A DNA stretch of 64,000 nucleotides from Mucilaginibacter daejeonensis (lineage in GTDB: Bacteria; Bacteroidota; Bacteroidia; Sphingobacteriales; Sphingobacteriaceae). This document shows, piece by piece, positions 31,375 to 41,013 of the stretch. Made by a program: the position numbers and the translations under genes. Below the pieces are notes generated by a model, which did no database searches, was not told the DNA's origin, and was given only the letters and a program-made list of their open reading frames with translations. The stretch is from contig NZ_CP086068.1 of assembly GCF_020783335.1 (NCBI RefSeq), positions 4,278,001-4,342,000 on the forward strand, written 5' to 3'. Positions within the stretch are counted from its first letter, which is position 1. Every line of letters starts with the position of its first letter.

Positions 31375-32124
31375 ATGGCCGATGATAGTTTTGCCATACG
31401 TTTGCCGCAGTTCGAAGGCCCCTTTGATCTGTTGCTGTTCTTCATCGAACGCGACGAACTGGATATCCACGAGATAGCTATCGCCCGCATCACCGACGAC
31501 TTTTTGCAATACATTCACCAGATGAACAGCCTCAATATGGAGCTGGCCAGCGAATTCATCTTTGTGGCCGCTACGCTGATGCGCATCAAAGCCAAAATGC
31601 TACTCCCCCGCTATGAGGCCGAGGTGGCCGACGGCGAGATCAACAGCAAGGAGGACCTGGTACGCAAACTGATCGAATACAAAAAGTTCAAGGATGTGTG
31701 CGAGCAATTGAGGCCACTGGAAGAAGAACGCTTTAAGCAGGAGCGCCGCGGCAACATAGCCGCCGACCTGGCCGCAGTAGAGTTAACTGCCTCACCGGGC
31801 GAAGAGCTGACCGACCTGACCCTATACCGCCTCATGCAAGTGTTCCATCGCCTTAATTTGCGCTACCTCAACCGGTCAGAACCGGTGACCCACACTGTAG
31901 TACAATACCCGTATACCATTGAGCAGCAAAAGAAGGTGATCGATGATCTGCTGCGCATCAACGGCCGGCTTGACTTTGATGCCATGGTGCAGAACTCGGA
32001 TAACCGGGTACATTTCATCTACAATTTTTTGGCCATGCTGGAGATGCTTCAGCAGGAACTGATCGACATACAGATAGGGCTTGAATTCAATAATTTTTGG
32101 ATATCGCCCCGTACAGCACATTGA
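31375..32124 (+). CDS. scpA: Segregation and condensation protein A
   Basis: ScpA is the kleisin subunit of the SMC-ScpAB condensin, bridging the two SMC heads in chromosome compaction. The 249-residue protein is typical in length: the N-terminal domain (about 1-80) has LPQFEGPFDLLLFFIERDELDI and the helix with VAATLMRIKAKMLLPR that contacts the SMC neck; an acidic linker follows; the C-terminal winged helix (about 185-245) contains LLEMLQQELIDIQIG-type residues that bind the SMC cap. scpB is not adjacent. The gene has its own promoter just in front and is followed by glyA after 31 bases. Confidence 0.95.
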   Translation: MADDSFAIRLPQFEGPFDLLLFFIERDELDIHEIAIARITDDFLQYIHQMNSLNMELASEFIFVAATLMRIKAKMLLPRYEAEVADGEINSKEDLVRKLIEYKKFKDVCEQLRPLEEERFKQERRGNIAADLAAVELTASPGEELTDLTLYRLMQVFHRLNLRYLNRSEPVTHTVVQYPYTIEQQKKVIDDLLRINGRLDFDAMVQNSDNRVHFIYNFLAMLEMLQQELIDIQIGLEFNNFWISPRTAH

Positions 32125-32155
32125 TTTTGATTAACTTAGGCACCTTAATAATAAC

Positions 32156-33427
32156 ATGAAAAAAGATAAACTGATATTCGAGTTACTCGACGAAGAGCAA
32201 AAACGCCAGGAAGAAGGATTGGAGCTTATAGCCTCAGAGAACTTTGTAAGTGAACAGGTAATGGCCGCTGCCGGATCGGTAGCCACCAACAAATACGCCG
32301 AAGGCTTACCCGGTAAACGTTACTATGGCGGTTGCCAGATCGTTGATGAGATCGAGACCATTGCCATTGAACGTGCCAAGCAATTGTTCAATGCCGAGTG
32401 GGTCAATGTGCAGCCACACTCAGGCGCACAGGCCAACGCCGCAGTGATGCTTGCCGTACTGCAACCGGGCGATAAGATCCTGGGTTTTGACCTTTCGCAC
32501 GGTGGTCACCTGACCCATGGTTCGCCGGTCAACTTTTCGGGTAAACTGTATCAGCCATTTTTTTACGGTGTTAAAAAAGACACCGGTTTGATCGATTATG
32601 AGCAGCTGCGTGAGACCGCTTTGGCCGAAAGACCAAAACTGATCATTTGCGGTGCATCAGCATACTCACGTGACTGGGATTACGCCTTTATACGCCAGGT
32701 GGCCGATGAGGTTGGTGCACTGGTATTGGCCGATATATCGCACCCGGCAGGTTTGATCGCCCGCGGCTTGTTGACCGATCCGCTTCCGTTCTGCCATATC
32801 GTGACCACTACTACTCACAAGACCCTTCGCGGCCCACGCGGTGGCATGATCATGATGGGTAAGGACTTTGATAACCCATGGGGACTGACCACTCCAAAAG
32901 GCGAGATCAAAAAGATGTCGGCCTTGTTGGATGGCGCAGTATTCCCGGGCACACAAGGAGGCCCGCTGGAGCACATCATCGCGGCTAAAGCAGTTGCCTT
33001 CCATGAGGCCCTGAGCGATAGCTACCTGAAATACATCCTGCAAGTTAAATTGAACGCTCAGGCGATCGCCAAAGCATTGTTAGAGCGTGGTTACGAGATC
33101 GTGTCAGGCGGTACTGACAATCACCTGATCCTGATCGACCTGCGCAACAAAGGCATTTCGGGCAAAGCGGCCGAGAACGCGTTGGTGCAAGCCGATATCA
33201 CTGTGAATAAGAACATGGTCCCTTACGATGACCGCTCACCGTTCGTTACCTCAGGTATCCGTATAGGTACCGCTGCTGTTACCACCCGTGGCATGAAAGA
33301 GAAGCAAATGGAGCAGATCGCCGAACTGATCGATGCGGTGATAAAAGATCCTGAAAATGAACTTTCTTTGAAAAAGGTACGTAAAAGTGTCCATGCCTTA
33401 ACGGAAAAGTTCCCGTTATACAGCTAA
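32156..33427 (+). CDS. glyA: Serine hydroxymethyltransferase
   Basis: GlyA converts serine and tetrahydrofolate to glycine and 5,10-methylene-THF, the main source of one-carbon units. The 423-residue PLP enzyme is full length, with the pyridoxal-binding Lys222 in TTTHKTLRGPRGG, the opening ELIASENFVS and the GLPGKRYYGGC motif, plus the LADISHPAGL strand that carries the cofactor-stacking residues. It lies between scpA and the hybrid kinase on the same strand; the spacing of 31 bases from scpA suggests a shared transcript. No unusual residues seen. Confidence 0.98.
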   Translation: MKKDKLIFELLDEEQKRQEEGLELIASENFVSEQVMAAAGSVATNKYAEGLPGKRYYGGCQIVDEIETIAIERAKQLFNAEWVNVQPHSGAQANAAVMLAVLQPGDKILGFDLSHGGHLTHGSPVNFSGKLYQPFFYGVKKDTGLIDYEQLRETALAERPKLIICGASAYSRDWDYAFIRQVADEVGALVLADISHPAGLIARGLLTDPLPFCHIVTTTTHKTLRGPRGGMIMMGKDFDNPWGLTTPKGEIKKMSALLDGAVFPGTQGGPLEHIIAAKAVAFHEALSDSYLKYILQVKLNAQAIAKALLERGYEIVSGGTDNHLILIDLRNKGISGKAAENALVQADITVNKNMVPYDDRSPFVTSGIRIGTAAVTTRGMKEKQMEQIAELIDAVIKDPENELSLKKVRKSVHALTEKFPLYS

Positions 33428-33436
33428 AATCACTTT

Positions 33437-36400
33437 ATGATAACGAGCAGTGTACCCATTCCGGTTAATGAAAAAGAACGTTTAAGCGCACTGAATACTT
33501 ATCAGATCCTGGATACCCTTCCGGAAGCTGAGTTCGATGCCATCACACGTTTAGCTTCATATATCTGCAATGTGCCGTTCGCCTCGATATCATTTATGGA
33601 TAATGACCGACAATGGTTCAAATCGGCCGTGGGAATGCCTTTAGGGCAAATACCACGTGCCGATGGCTTTTGCCAGTATACCATCATGACCGACCAGTTG
33701 CTGGAGGTACCTGATACCACTCAAAGCGACCTGTTCCGTGATAATATATTCGTGACCGATGGTCTTCACGTTCGTTTCTACGCGGGCGCTCCATTGGTAG
33801 ATGCCGATGGCCGGTGCCTTGGTACGCTCTGCGTTTTTGACCAGCAGCCCCGTGCCCTGGCCGAGGAGCAGCGTGATGCTCTGCGAACCCTGGCCACCGA
33901 GGTCATCTCTCACCTTACCCTGCGCAAGCAAAAAAGAGAACTGGAGCAAAGCCTTCAACTACACAAAGATTTTTATACCCTATTCAACAGTTCGTCTGAG
34001 ATCCATTACATAGCTGATGAGACCTCTAAGATCGAGCTGATCAACAATGCGGTGGAGACCATTTTAGGTTACAAGCCTGAGCAGTTGATCGGTCGGTCGT
34101 TATGGGAATTTGTGGTAGATCACGACCGTGACCAATTTGCTACTCAGATCGAGACAGGGCTGCGTACACAGCGAGCCTTTGCCCTCGAGACCTGCGTGCT
34201 GGCTGCCGACAAAAAGGAAAAATGCATCAGTTGGACGGCCGTTAACCGCGAAGGCAGATGGTTCGCCAGCGGGCGCGACATCACCGCTCAAAAAGCCGTT
34301 CAACAGCAGATCGAGCAACTGTCATTAGTGGCCAGCAAGATCAGCAATGGTGTGGCTATTACCGACTCACAGAACCGGGTGATGTGGATCAACAATGCAT
34401 TTGAGAGCATTACCGGCTTTAATATGGCCGACATGCAGGGCATGCAAATGGGCGAACTTTTTGGCGGTGATTACCTGGACCCTAAGGTTGGCCAGCGCAT
34501 CAGCGACATGCTGCTGTCTAAAAAGGCTTTCGAGATCGAGTTACTTATCCAACACAAAATGGGTAAAGAAATGTGGCTATCTGTCACCAATTCGCCGGTA
34601 TTGAATAGCGATGGAGAGGCCGAAAAATACATCAAGGTCATAACCGACATCACTGACCGCAAGATCGCCGAAAAGGACCTCGAGATATTGTCGTTCGCGT
34701 CGGCCAAGTCGCCAAGCGGCGTCGTGATCCGCGACCGTGAGAGTCGTGTGATCTGGATGAACAATACCCTGGAGGAGACCTTGGGTTACACCCTTGATGA
34801 ACTGAAAGGGAAGGTGTTCGGCGACATACTGATCGGTGAGTATACCGACCGCAGTGTACTGCAAAAAGCCAAGGAGGCTTACAACGAAAATAAACCTTAT
34901 GGCATAGAACTACAGATCTACCGTAAGGATGGTACTCCACGCTGGGTATACCTGTCCAACAGCCCGTTCTTTAATGAGACCGGTCAACTGGAACGCCAGG
35001 TGACCGTGTGCGTGGATATTAACGACCGCAAAGAGGCAGAAGAACAGGTACAAATGTTATCCTTAGTGGCCAGCAACACGGCCAGCGGTGTGGTGATCAA
35101 CGATGCTGACGGCAACGTGGAGTGGGTGAACAAAGCCTTTGAAAAGATCACCGGATACGCCCTGGCTGATGTACAGGGCACACACGTAGGTGATGTGCTG
35201 CGCGGTGAAATGACCGACTTCTCGATCATTGAAAAAGCCAGGGAGCTATCGAAGAATAAACAGTCGTTCGAGGTGGACCTGCTGATCTACCGCCGCGACG
35301 GGCAGCCGTTGTGGATATCGGTGATCAACTCGGTGATCCTGGACGAACGTGGCCGGATAAAGAAATACATTGAGGTGATCATTGACATCACTGCCCGTAA
35401 AAAGGCCGAGATAGAATTGATCAACGCCAAAGAAGAGGCCTTGCAACTGAGCCGCGCCAAGGAGATGTTCATATCGGTAATGAGCCATGAGATCCGTACA
35501 CCGCTTAACGCAGTGATCGGGATGGCGCACTTACTGGCCGAGGAGAACGCATCCGAATCGCAAAAAGAGAACCTGGAGGTGCTAAAATTTTCAGCATCTA
35601 ACCTCATGACGCTGATCAATGATGTATTGGACCTCACCAAGATCGAAACAGGCAACATTGAACTGGAAAGGGCCAGTTTGGACCTGCGCGAACTAACCCG
35701 TAGCGTGGTCAACTCGTTACAGTTCAACCTGGGCAGTAAAAAGCACATCTATCTGAAGCAACACGTTGATGATGCTATACCGAAGCATGTATTGGGCGAT
35801 CGTACCAGGCTTATCCAGATCCTGCTTAACCTGGCCAGCAATGCCGTTAAGTTCACGGAAGAGGGTGGCGTGACGATCGATCTGAAAATGATAGAACAAA
35901 GCGCGTCGGAGGTACGTATACGGTTCGCAGTGACCGATACGGGCATAGGCATACCGGCCGATAAGATCGATACGATATTCGAATCGTTCAAACAGGCCTC
36001 TACCGATACTACCCGTAAATACGGCGGCACCGGTTTGGGGCTGGCCATCAGTAAGCGCCTGATCGAGTTACACGATTCGCGCATTAATGTAGATAGCGTG
36101 GTCAACCAGGGTTCGACCTTTTGGTTCACCATAACTTTTAAAAAAGATAATAATACGGCTATGACAAGCACCGATACCGCAGAGATAGGATTAAAAGTGA
36201 ATGTACTGGTAGTTGATGATAACCAGATCAACCGGTTGCTGATCAACAAGGTACTCAAGAAATGGGGCATCCAAGCCGATTTTGCCGAGAATGGCTTAGA
36301 GGCGGTGCAGAAAGTTACCGCAAACATGAACTACGATGTAGTATTGATGGATATACACATGCCTGAAATGGGCGGACTGGAAGCCACGCAGGTGATCCGC

Positions 36401-36568
36401 GGTAAAAGCGATGACTACTTTAAAAAGTTGCCGATCATTGCCCTTACCGCATCCATGTTGAACAACCAGCTGAACCAGATCGAGGAATCAGGCATGAACG
36501 ACTTCATCCTAAAACCATTCGACCCAAAGAATTTGTACGAGAAACTGAGCCGTTACCAACAGCAATAA
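33437..36568 (+). CDS. Cytosolic hybrid sensor histidine kinase with GAF and four PAS modules
   Basis: A 1043-residue hybrid two-component kinase without membrane spans. Domains in order: GAF (about 1-165), PAS1 (175-290), PAS2 (293-415), PAS3 (416-540), PAS4 (540-665), each PAS with its PAC tail (DITDRKxAE). Phospho-acceptor His684 follows in SHEIRTPLNAVIG, then the HATPase domain (about 790-905) with N and G boxes (ASNAVKFTE, DTGIGIP, GTGLGLAISKRL), and a receiver domain (about 920-1043) with Asp972 in VLMDIHMPEMGG. There is no output DNA-binding or Hpt domain, so a separate phosphotransfer protein is expected. PAS2-4 are clearly tandem duplicates (LSLVASxxxSGVxIxD). Input unknown. It starts 9 bases after glyA and ends at a terminator. 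Confidence 0.95.
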   Translation: MITSSVPIPVNEKERLSALNTYQILDTLPEAEFDAITRLASYICNVPFASISFMDNDRQWFKSAVGMPLGQIPRADGFCQYTIMTDQLLEVPDTTQSDLFRDNIFVTDGLHVRFYAGAPLVDADGRCLGTLCVFDQQPRALAEEQRDALRTLATEVISHLTLRKQKRELEQSLQLHKDFYTLFNSSSEIHYIADETSKIELINNAVETILGYKPEQLIGRSLWEFVVDHDRDQFATQIETGLRTQRAFALETCVLAADKKEKCISWTAVNREGRWFASGRDITAQKAVQQQIEQLSLVASKISNGVAITDSQNRVMWINNAFESITGFNMADMQGMQMGELFGGDYLDPKVGQRISDMLLSKKAFEIELLIQHKMGKEMWLSVTNSPVLNSDGEAEKYIKVITDITDRKIAEKDLEILSFASAKSPSGVVIRDRESRVIWMNNTLEETLGYTLDELKGKVFGDILIGEYTDRSVLQKAKEAYNENKPYGIELQIYRKDGTPRWVYLSNSPFFNETGQLERQVTVCVDINDRKEAEEQVQMLSLVASNTASGVVINDADGNVEWVNKAFEKITGYALADVQGTHVGDVLRGEMTDFSIIEKARELSKNKQSFEVDLLIYRRDGQPLWISVINSVILDERGRIKKYIEVIIDITARKKAEIELINAKEEALQLSRAKEMFISVMSHEIRTPLNAVIGMAHLLAEENASESQKENLEVLKFSASNLMTLINDVLDLTKIETGNIELERASLDLRELTRSVVNSLQFNLGSKKHIYLKQHVDDAIPKHVLGDRTRLIQILLNLASNAVKFTEEGGVTIDLKMIEQSASEVRIRFAVTDTGIGIPADKIDTIFESFKQASTDTTRKYGGTGLGLAISKRLIELHDSRINVDSVVNQGSTFWFTITFKKDNNTAMTSTDTAEIGLKVNVLVVDDNQINRLLINKVLKKWGIQADFAENGLEAVQKVTANMNYDVVLMDIHMPEMGGLEATQVIRGKSDDYFKKLPIIALTASMLNNQLNQIEESGMNDFILKPFDPKNLYEKLSRYQQQ

Positions 36569-36585
36569 GTTGTGATATAGAGAAC

Positions 36586-36620
36586 AAAAAAGCGCCCTGA
36601 GCTCATCACGGCGCTTTTTT
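36586..36620 (+). terminator. Terminator of the scpA-glyA-kinase unit
   Basis: AAAAAAGCGCC (36586-36596) is the exact inverted complement of GGCGCTTTTTT (36610-36620) with a 13-base loop; a T-run ends the stem. It is 17 bases after the kinase stop and also faces the minus-strand genes beyond. Confidence 0.88.
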
Positions 36621-36742
36621 TATGGTGCAGCAGTAACTTTATATCATAAAAAAAAGGAGCAACTTTTTACGGTGTACTCCTGCCTCATTAATTATGATCA
36701 AACGCTCCAGGTATTATACGCGTTCATTATGAAATAGTTACA

Positions 36743-37306
36743 TTATATTCCCGCTACACGGTCTTCCAATTCCTGGTACCACTCGGCACCGTATTTACGG
36801 ATCAGCGGTTCTTTCAAAAATTCGTGTACACGTACTTTTAGTTCATCACCAAAGGTACAGGCGGGGCTACAAATGTTCCAGCGATCATAATGCAGCGCGT
36901 CAAATTCAGGGTACTTGGTAATGCGGATCGGGTACAAATGGCATGATATAGGTTTGCGCCAGGCAACAGCACCCTGCTCCCATGCCTTCTCGATCGCACA
37001 TTTGGTAATGCCATTCTCCCAGGTCACGTAAGCGCATTCCTTATTCGTGTCTACACAGGGAGTAGTATAATCGCCTTCAAAATCGGTCACGTACTCACCC
37101 TCTGCCTCAACGGTAGCTATGCCTTTGGCGGTCATGTAAGGCTTCACCTTGGGGTATATCTCCTTGAGTATGTCCAGCTCATCGGCGTTCAATGGAGCGC
37201 CCGAATCGCCTTCCAGGCAGCAGGCTCCCTTGCAACGGTTAAGGTTACAAACAAAGTTCTCGGTCACTACATCTTCATGCACCAGGGTGCTCCCTACTTC
37301 GATCAT
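36743..37306 (-). CDS. DUF3109 family cysteine-cluster protein
   Basis: A 187-residue protein of the DUF3109 family, common in Bacteroidota. It carries many conserved cysteines in the arrangement VCNLNRCKGACC (residues 20-31), CVDTNKECAYV, TKCAIEKAW, SCHLYPIR and WNICSPACTFG. The CxxxxCxxxCC start recalls YkgJ-type zinc- or iron-sulfur-chelating domains. Such a cluster suggests metal or iron-sulfur binding, but I know no established function. It is 10 bases after the DUF3108 gene on the same strand, so the two probably form a transcription unit. Confidence 0.9.
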   Translation of the reverse strand: MIEVGSTLVHEDVVTENFVCNLNRCKGACCLEGDSGAPLNADELDILKEIYPKVKPYMTAKGIATVEAEGEYVTDFEGDYTTPCVDTNKECAYVTWENGITKCAIEKAWEQGAVAWRKPISCHLYPIRITKYPEFDALHYDRWNICSPACTFGDELKVRVHEFLKEPLIRKYGAEWYQELEDRVAGI

Positions 37307-37316
37307 CTTATCTCTT

Positions 37317-38129
37317 TTATTTTTTTATCGTGTTCAACGGATATTTCAACCCTTTAGCATTGGTCAGGTCCATGGTCACGCTACCTACGATCAATTCTAC
37401 ATGCGCCCGCACCGGTATGCGGTTACGATCGTCGGTGACCCAAAGGTACAACTTACTGTTCTTTTTAAATATACGGCCGGGTATAATGGTAGGGTTGAAT
37501 TTTAAGCAATTGAACGTACCTAAGGAACATTCGGCCTTTTCTTTACCCATATAAGTGATCGTGAGCGTTTGTATGGCATCATCCAAAAAATACCGGAGGT
37601 CGAATTTGTCGCCGATCTTCAGCTTGCTCACGTCAAGATTACGGGCGAAATAATAGGCCGATGGGAAATCGAATACCTGCCCGCTGAATGGATAGGTACC
37701 ACTGTTGGCCTTGATCTTACCATCCGCGTGGTCAAATTCCACATGGTCCTGATGCTTGTATTTAGCTTCGTGACGGTCCTCGGTATACAGGTAAGGCTCG
37801 AGGGTACTGCGGTCGATAAAGGTCTCGTAACGGTTACGTACCTTGTAAAAAACATCAAAGCTACCGGCCGTTTTACCATCAACGATAATGTGCCATGCCG
37901 GCTTGCCTTCAAATTTAGTATCAGTATCGGCCACACGTAAATGTGCCTCGGCACCGGTGAACCAACCGTATTTGAGTCGGTAGTTCAGTTCCTCCCCTGC
38001 CTTAAAGGTAGGCTCGTCAAGCTTTACCGGTTGCTGGGCATATAAAGGCAAGAGCGCGGTAAGCATCAAACCGATCAATGCTAAACCTTTACCCGCCATA
38101 CCCCTGAATTTATTTGTAGATCTTGTCAT
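37317..38129 (-). CDS. DUF3108 exported protein
   Basis: A 270-residue exported protein: signal peptide about residues 1-31 (ending PLYAQ), then a beta-rich domain (about 38-260) of DUF3108, with FKAGEELNYRLKYGWFTGAE, the conserved middle VRNRYETFIDR and the LWVTDDRNRIPVR end segment. The predicted fold resembles LolA-like half-barrels, pointing to a periplasmic lipid- or substrate-binding role, which is an inference. It is transcribed with the DUF3109 gene. A gap of 108 bases separates it from the DUF2480 gene upstream. No promoter consensus was found. Confidence 0.88.
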   Translation of the reverse strand: MTRSTNKFRGMAGKGLALIGLMLTALLPLYAQQPVKLDEPTFKAGEELNYRLKYGWFTGAEAHLRVADTDTKFEGKPAWHIIVDGKTAGSFDVFYKVRNRYETFIDRSTLEPYLYTEDRHEAKYKHQDHVEFDHADGKIKANSGTYPFSGQVFDFPSAYYFARNLDVSKLKIGDKFDLRYFLDDAIQTLTITYMGKEKAECSLGTFNCLKFNPTIIPGRIFKKNSKLYLWVTDDRNRIPVRAHVELIVGSVTMDLTNAKGLKYPLNTIKK

Positions 38130-38237
38130 GGTCTTTGATAAATATAGAAGTTCCTGAAGAACATCTACTAAATAAGACAGGAGATATGGCTTTCTGTTTA
38201 ATGCCTGTAAGTATCTATCGGACGGGCGATCCTACGT

Positions 38238-38756
38238 CTATTTATCTTTACGCTTATAGATGGGCACGGTAGAACAAGGTTCACCGAACATAAGGCTTTT
38301 GGCTACAGGTGTCAAGCGCTTGGTAAGCTCCACGTAAGCCGAGGTGGGTACTTCTACATCGCCGCAACCTTTCAGCACTACACGCTGATCACGGTATTGC
38401 TCCAGATCGGCCTTGGCCATCGCTTTCTCGAACAACACGGTCTCCAGCACTGCCGCATCCCCGAACACCACTTCTTTAGCGTAGGGAGCCATACGGTTAG
38501 CTAACAGCATATAGGCCCAGGCAGGCACAATGGCATCAGCCGTACAGGTGATGCCCACATACTTGCCGGTATACCGGCTCCAGTCATGCTCTTTAACGAA
38601 GTCACGGAAGTCTTTTTCGCGCAGGATCAGTTCCATGAACAGGTTATCTTTGATATCATAGATCACGCGCTCACCCTGCGGGTAAAAGCTGGCCGGGTCA
38701 AGGGTCACCAAACCACTTTGAGCCACCTTATTCACAATATTTTCCTGTATATCCAT
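38238..38756 (-). CDS. DUF2480 family protein
   Basis: A 172-residue soluble protein of DUF2480, found in Bacteroidota only as far as I know. Its characteristic parts are the opening NKVAQSGLVTLDPASFYPQG, the GITCTADAIVPAWAYMLLA segment around residues 68-86, and the CGDVEVPTSAYVELTKRL end. Function unknown; no signal peptide or membrane span is present. Spacing to the PpiD-type gene upstream (69 bases) allows co-transcription, but I saw no promoter or terminator in the gap. Confidence 0.88.
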   Translation of the reverse strand: MDIQENIVNKVAQSGLVTLDPASFYPQGERVIYDIKDNLFMELILREKDFRDFVKEHDWSRYTGKYVGITCTADAIVPAWAYMLLANRMAPYAKEVVFGDAAVLETVLFEKAMAKADLEQYRDQRVVLKGCGDVEVPTSAYVELTKRLTPVAKSLMFGEPCSTVPIYKRKDK

Positions 38757-38825
38757 AACCGTATAAAATAAAATATCCGGGAGCAGCTAAAGCCATTCCC
38801 GGATACAAAATTACTTCAATTTATA

Positions 38826-40931
38826 CTATAAGAACTTGAAGCGGTAATCTTTTACATTAGCCTTATCTTTCAGCGCATCGAACAAGCGGTTATCGGCTTG
38901 CTGCAATACGGTTTGGCCTAACTGCTGTTTCTCACGTACAGTGTTGGTAAGCGGAGCAGGGTTAACAAAGCTATCTACTGATACCATGTAAACACCGTTA
39001 GCACCTTCGATAGGTTTGGATACCTTTTTAGGCTGAAGACCGAATACGGTACCGATCACTTTATACTCTAATGACAAGCCTGGGATAACCGGGTTAGCGA
39101 ACACAACGTTCTCTACCGGTACCACTTTTACGCCACCTTTTTGAGCAGCTTGTTGCAAAGTAGTAGCACCCGAAAGCTTATCCATTAGTTGTTTGGCTTT
39201 TACTTTTTGGATCACTTCGCCTTTGATCTGTTCTTTAACAGCTTCTAAAGGTAGAGTGCCAGCTTTTTTGATAGCGGTCAAACGACCTACCACGTACTGG
39301 TCGCCCAGGGTATAAACCTGATCAACTACGTCGCCTTTGTCTTCGGCTTTGTTGAAGGCCCATTTAACGATCTCGCGAGCGTTATCTAAACCTGGCAATG
39401 ATGATGCTGTGCCCGGTACGTCTGATGCGTTCTTTACGGTCAAACCTATTTTTTTAGCTTCCTGAGCAAAGTTGCCATCAGCTACCTGACCAAGGAAAGC
39501 TTGTGCTTTACCGTAAGCGGTAGATGAGGTGCTATTGCTGGCTACCAAAGGCTTATCAACAGTGGCTACCTTAACAACTTTAGACGATCCTTTTTGGCCG
39601 GTGATGTTGATCAGGTGAACACCAAATTGTGAGGTCACTATTTTAAGGTCGCCGGTCTTGCCATTGAATGCAGCCTCTTCAAAGGCAGGCACCATAGCAC
39701 CACGACCGAATGTACCCAGGTCGCCACCTTTTTCGGCAGAGGCCTTATCTTCTGAGAAGTTCTTAGCCAGTTCGGCGAATGGACGGCCACCTTCGATCAG
39801 TTTCTTTAATGAGTCGGCTTTGGCCTGAGCCTTATCCACACCACCTACAGCAGCAGGGTTTATCAGGATATGACGGGCGCTAACAGAGTCAGGACCGATA
39901 CGGCTATCAACCAGTTTAGCGATCTTGTAGCTACCGTTAGATACGTACGGACCGTAGATGAAACCCGGAGTGGCGTTGAACATCACTGAGTCCAGTTGAG
40001 GCTCTAACTGACCTTTTTTTGCGTACACCAAAGGAGTTTTGGTCTCTGAGTTGATCTGCACGAACAATGAATCGTTGGTGCTGGCTTTCAATTCGCCGCT
40101 CAGTTTCTGCATTTGCTCTTTGATGGTAGCGCTATCAGCCTTTGAAGGCGAAGCATTGAAGCTCACATATTCAAAGCTGCGCAGTTCTTGCGGGTTGTTG
40201 AACAACTTTTTATGGTCGTTGTAATAGCTTTGGTAATCATCATCAGTAGGGTTCACCTTGTTATCGGCGATAGATGAGTACGGCAGCTCTACATAGTTGA
40301 ACTTAGCCAGTTTGCCTTTGTTCTCGTAAGCGTCTTGTGCCTCAAGTGAGTTCACATATAAGCCATTGTGCACTAAAGCAAAGTATTTTTCGATACGGCG
40401 CTGCTCGATCTTTGGCGCGATGAAAGATGCCCATTGCTCAACACGAGGGTCATTATCCTTTGCGCTTTGCAGCTCGCGTAAAAATGCGTTCAGTTTCGGG
40501 CGGTCAAGCTGGCCGGTTTTAGGATCGCCAAAGTATTGAACGATCTGCGGATCAGGGTTCGGTCCGCTGATCATGTTCTTGATCTCGTCCTCGCCTACCA
40601 CGATGTTCAGTTTGTCCATCTCCTTTTTCAGGATCACCTGGCTAACTGATTGGTTCCACGAGTTCTCCTGAACATACTCAGTGATCTGTGGGGTCAGGCT
40701 GGTTTGGCCAGACTGCTGCATGAACATTTGGGTGTTCTGCTCTACGTTCTTGGTGAAATCTGTGTAGCTGATCTTCTCTCCCGCCACTTCGCCTATCTCA
40801 TCTCGGTCACCACCCATAAATGAGCGACCGTAGGTGATCACCTCACCTGCAATGAAAGCAAAAAGCGCCAAACCAATGATAACGACCAGGATCGTACCCA
40901 TTCGTTCGCGCAAAAAACTCATTATACCCAT
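38826..40931 (-). CDS. PpiD-type periplasmic peptidyl-prolyl isomerase / chaperone
   Basis: A 701-residue membrane-anchored folding factor. The N-terminus (MGIMSFLRERMGTILVVIIG) contains one membrane span (about residues 12-33), followed by a SurA-like N-terminal chaperone region (about 50-190) and a central parvulin domain (about 340-450) with ARHILINPAA, the FAELAKNFSEDKASAEKGG stretch, DLGTFGRGAMVPAFEEAAF. A second, weaker parvulin-like section follows (about 470-600). PpiD sits at the exit of the Sec translocon and helps outer-membrane proteins fold. It is upstream of DUF2480 and downstream of the lptC-type gene. Confidence 0.93.
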   Translation of the reverse strand: MGIMSFLRERMGTILVVIIGLALFAFIAGEVITYGRSFMGGDRDEIGEVAGEKISYTDFTKNVEQNTQMFMQQSGQTSLTPQITEYVQENSWNQSVSQVILKKEMDKLNIVVGEDEIKNMISGPNPDPQIVQYFGDPKTGQLDRPKLNAFLRELQSAKDNDPRVEQWASFIAPKIEQRRIEKYFALVHNGLYVNSLEAQDAYENKGKLAKFNYVELPYSSIADNKVNPTDDDYQSYYNDHKKLFNNPQELRSFEYVSFNASPSKADSATIKEQMQKLSGELKASTNDSLFVQINSETKTPLVYAKKGQLEPQLDSVMFNATPGFIYGPYVSNGSYKIAKLVDSRIGPDSVSARHILINPAAVGGVDKAQAKADSLKKLIEGGRPFAELAKNFSEDKASAEKGGDLGTFGRGAMVPAFEEAAFNGKTGDLKIVTSQFGVHLINITGQKGSSKVVKVATVDKPLVASNSTSSTAYGKAQAFLGQVADGNFAQEAKKIGLTVKNASDVPGTASSLPGLDNAREIVKWAFNKAEDKGDVVDQVYTLGDQYVVGRLTAIKKAGTLPLEAVKEQIKGEVIQKVKAKQLMDKLSGATTLQQAAQKGGVKVVPVENVVFANPVIPGLSLEYKVIGTVFGLQPKKVSKPIEGANGVYMVSVDSFVNPAPLTNTVREKQQLGQTVLQQADNRLFDALKDKANVKDYRFKFL

Positions 40932-41013
40932 ATGTACTTATAAAAATAAATTTTCTATTCTTTCAAAAGAGGGCGCAAGATACAACTTTTAACAAATTTT
41001 CGGGAAACAAAAT

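Noticed and set aside
36651..36680. GGAG...CTCC pairing with an A-run, possible terminator for the DUF3109 gene
   Set aside because: Only four contiguous pairs with several mismatches beyond; too weak to call.
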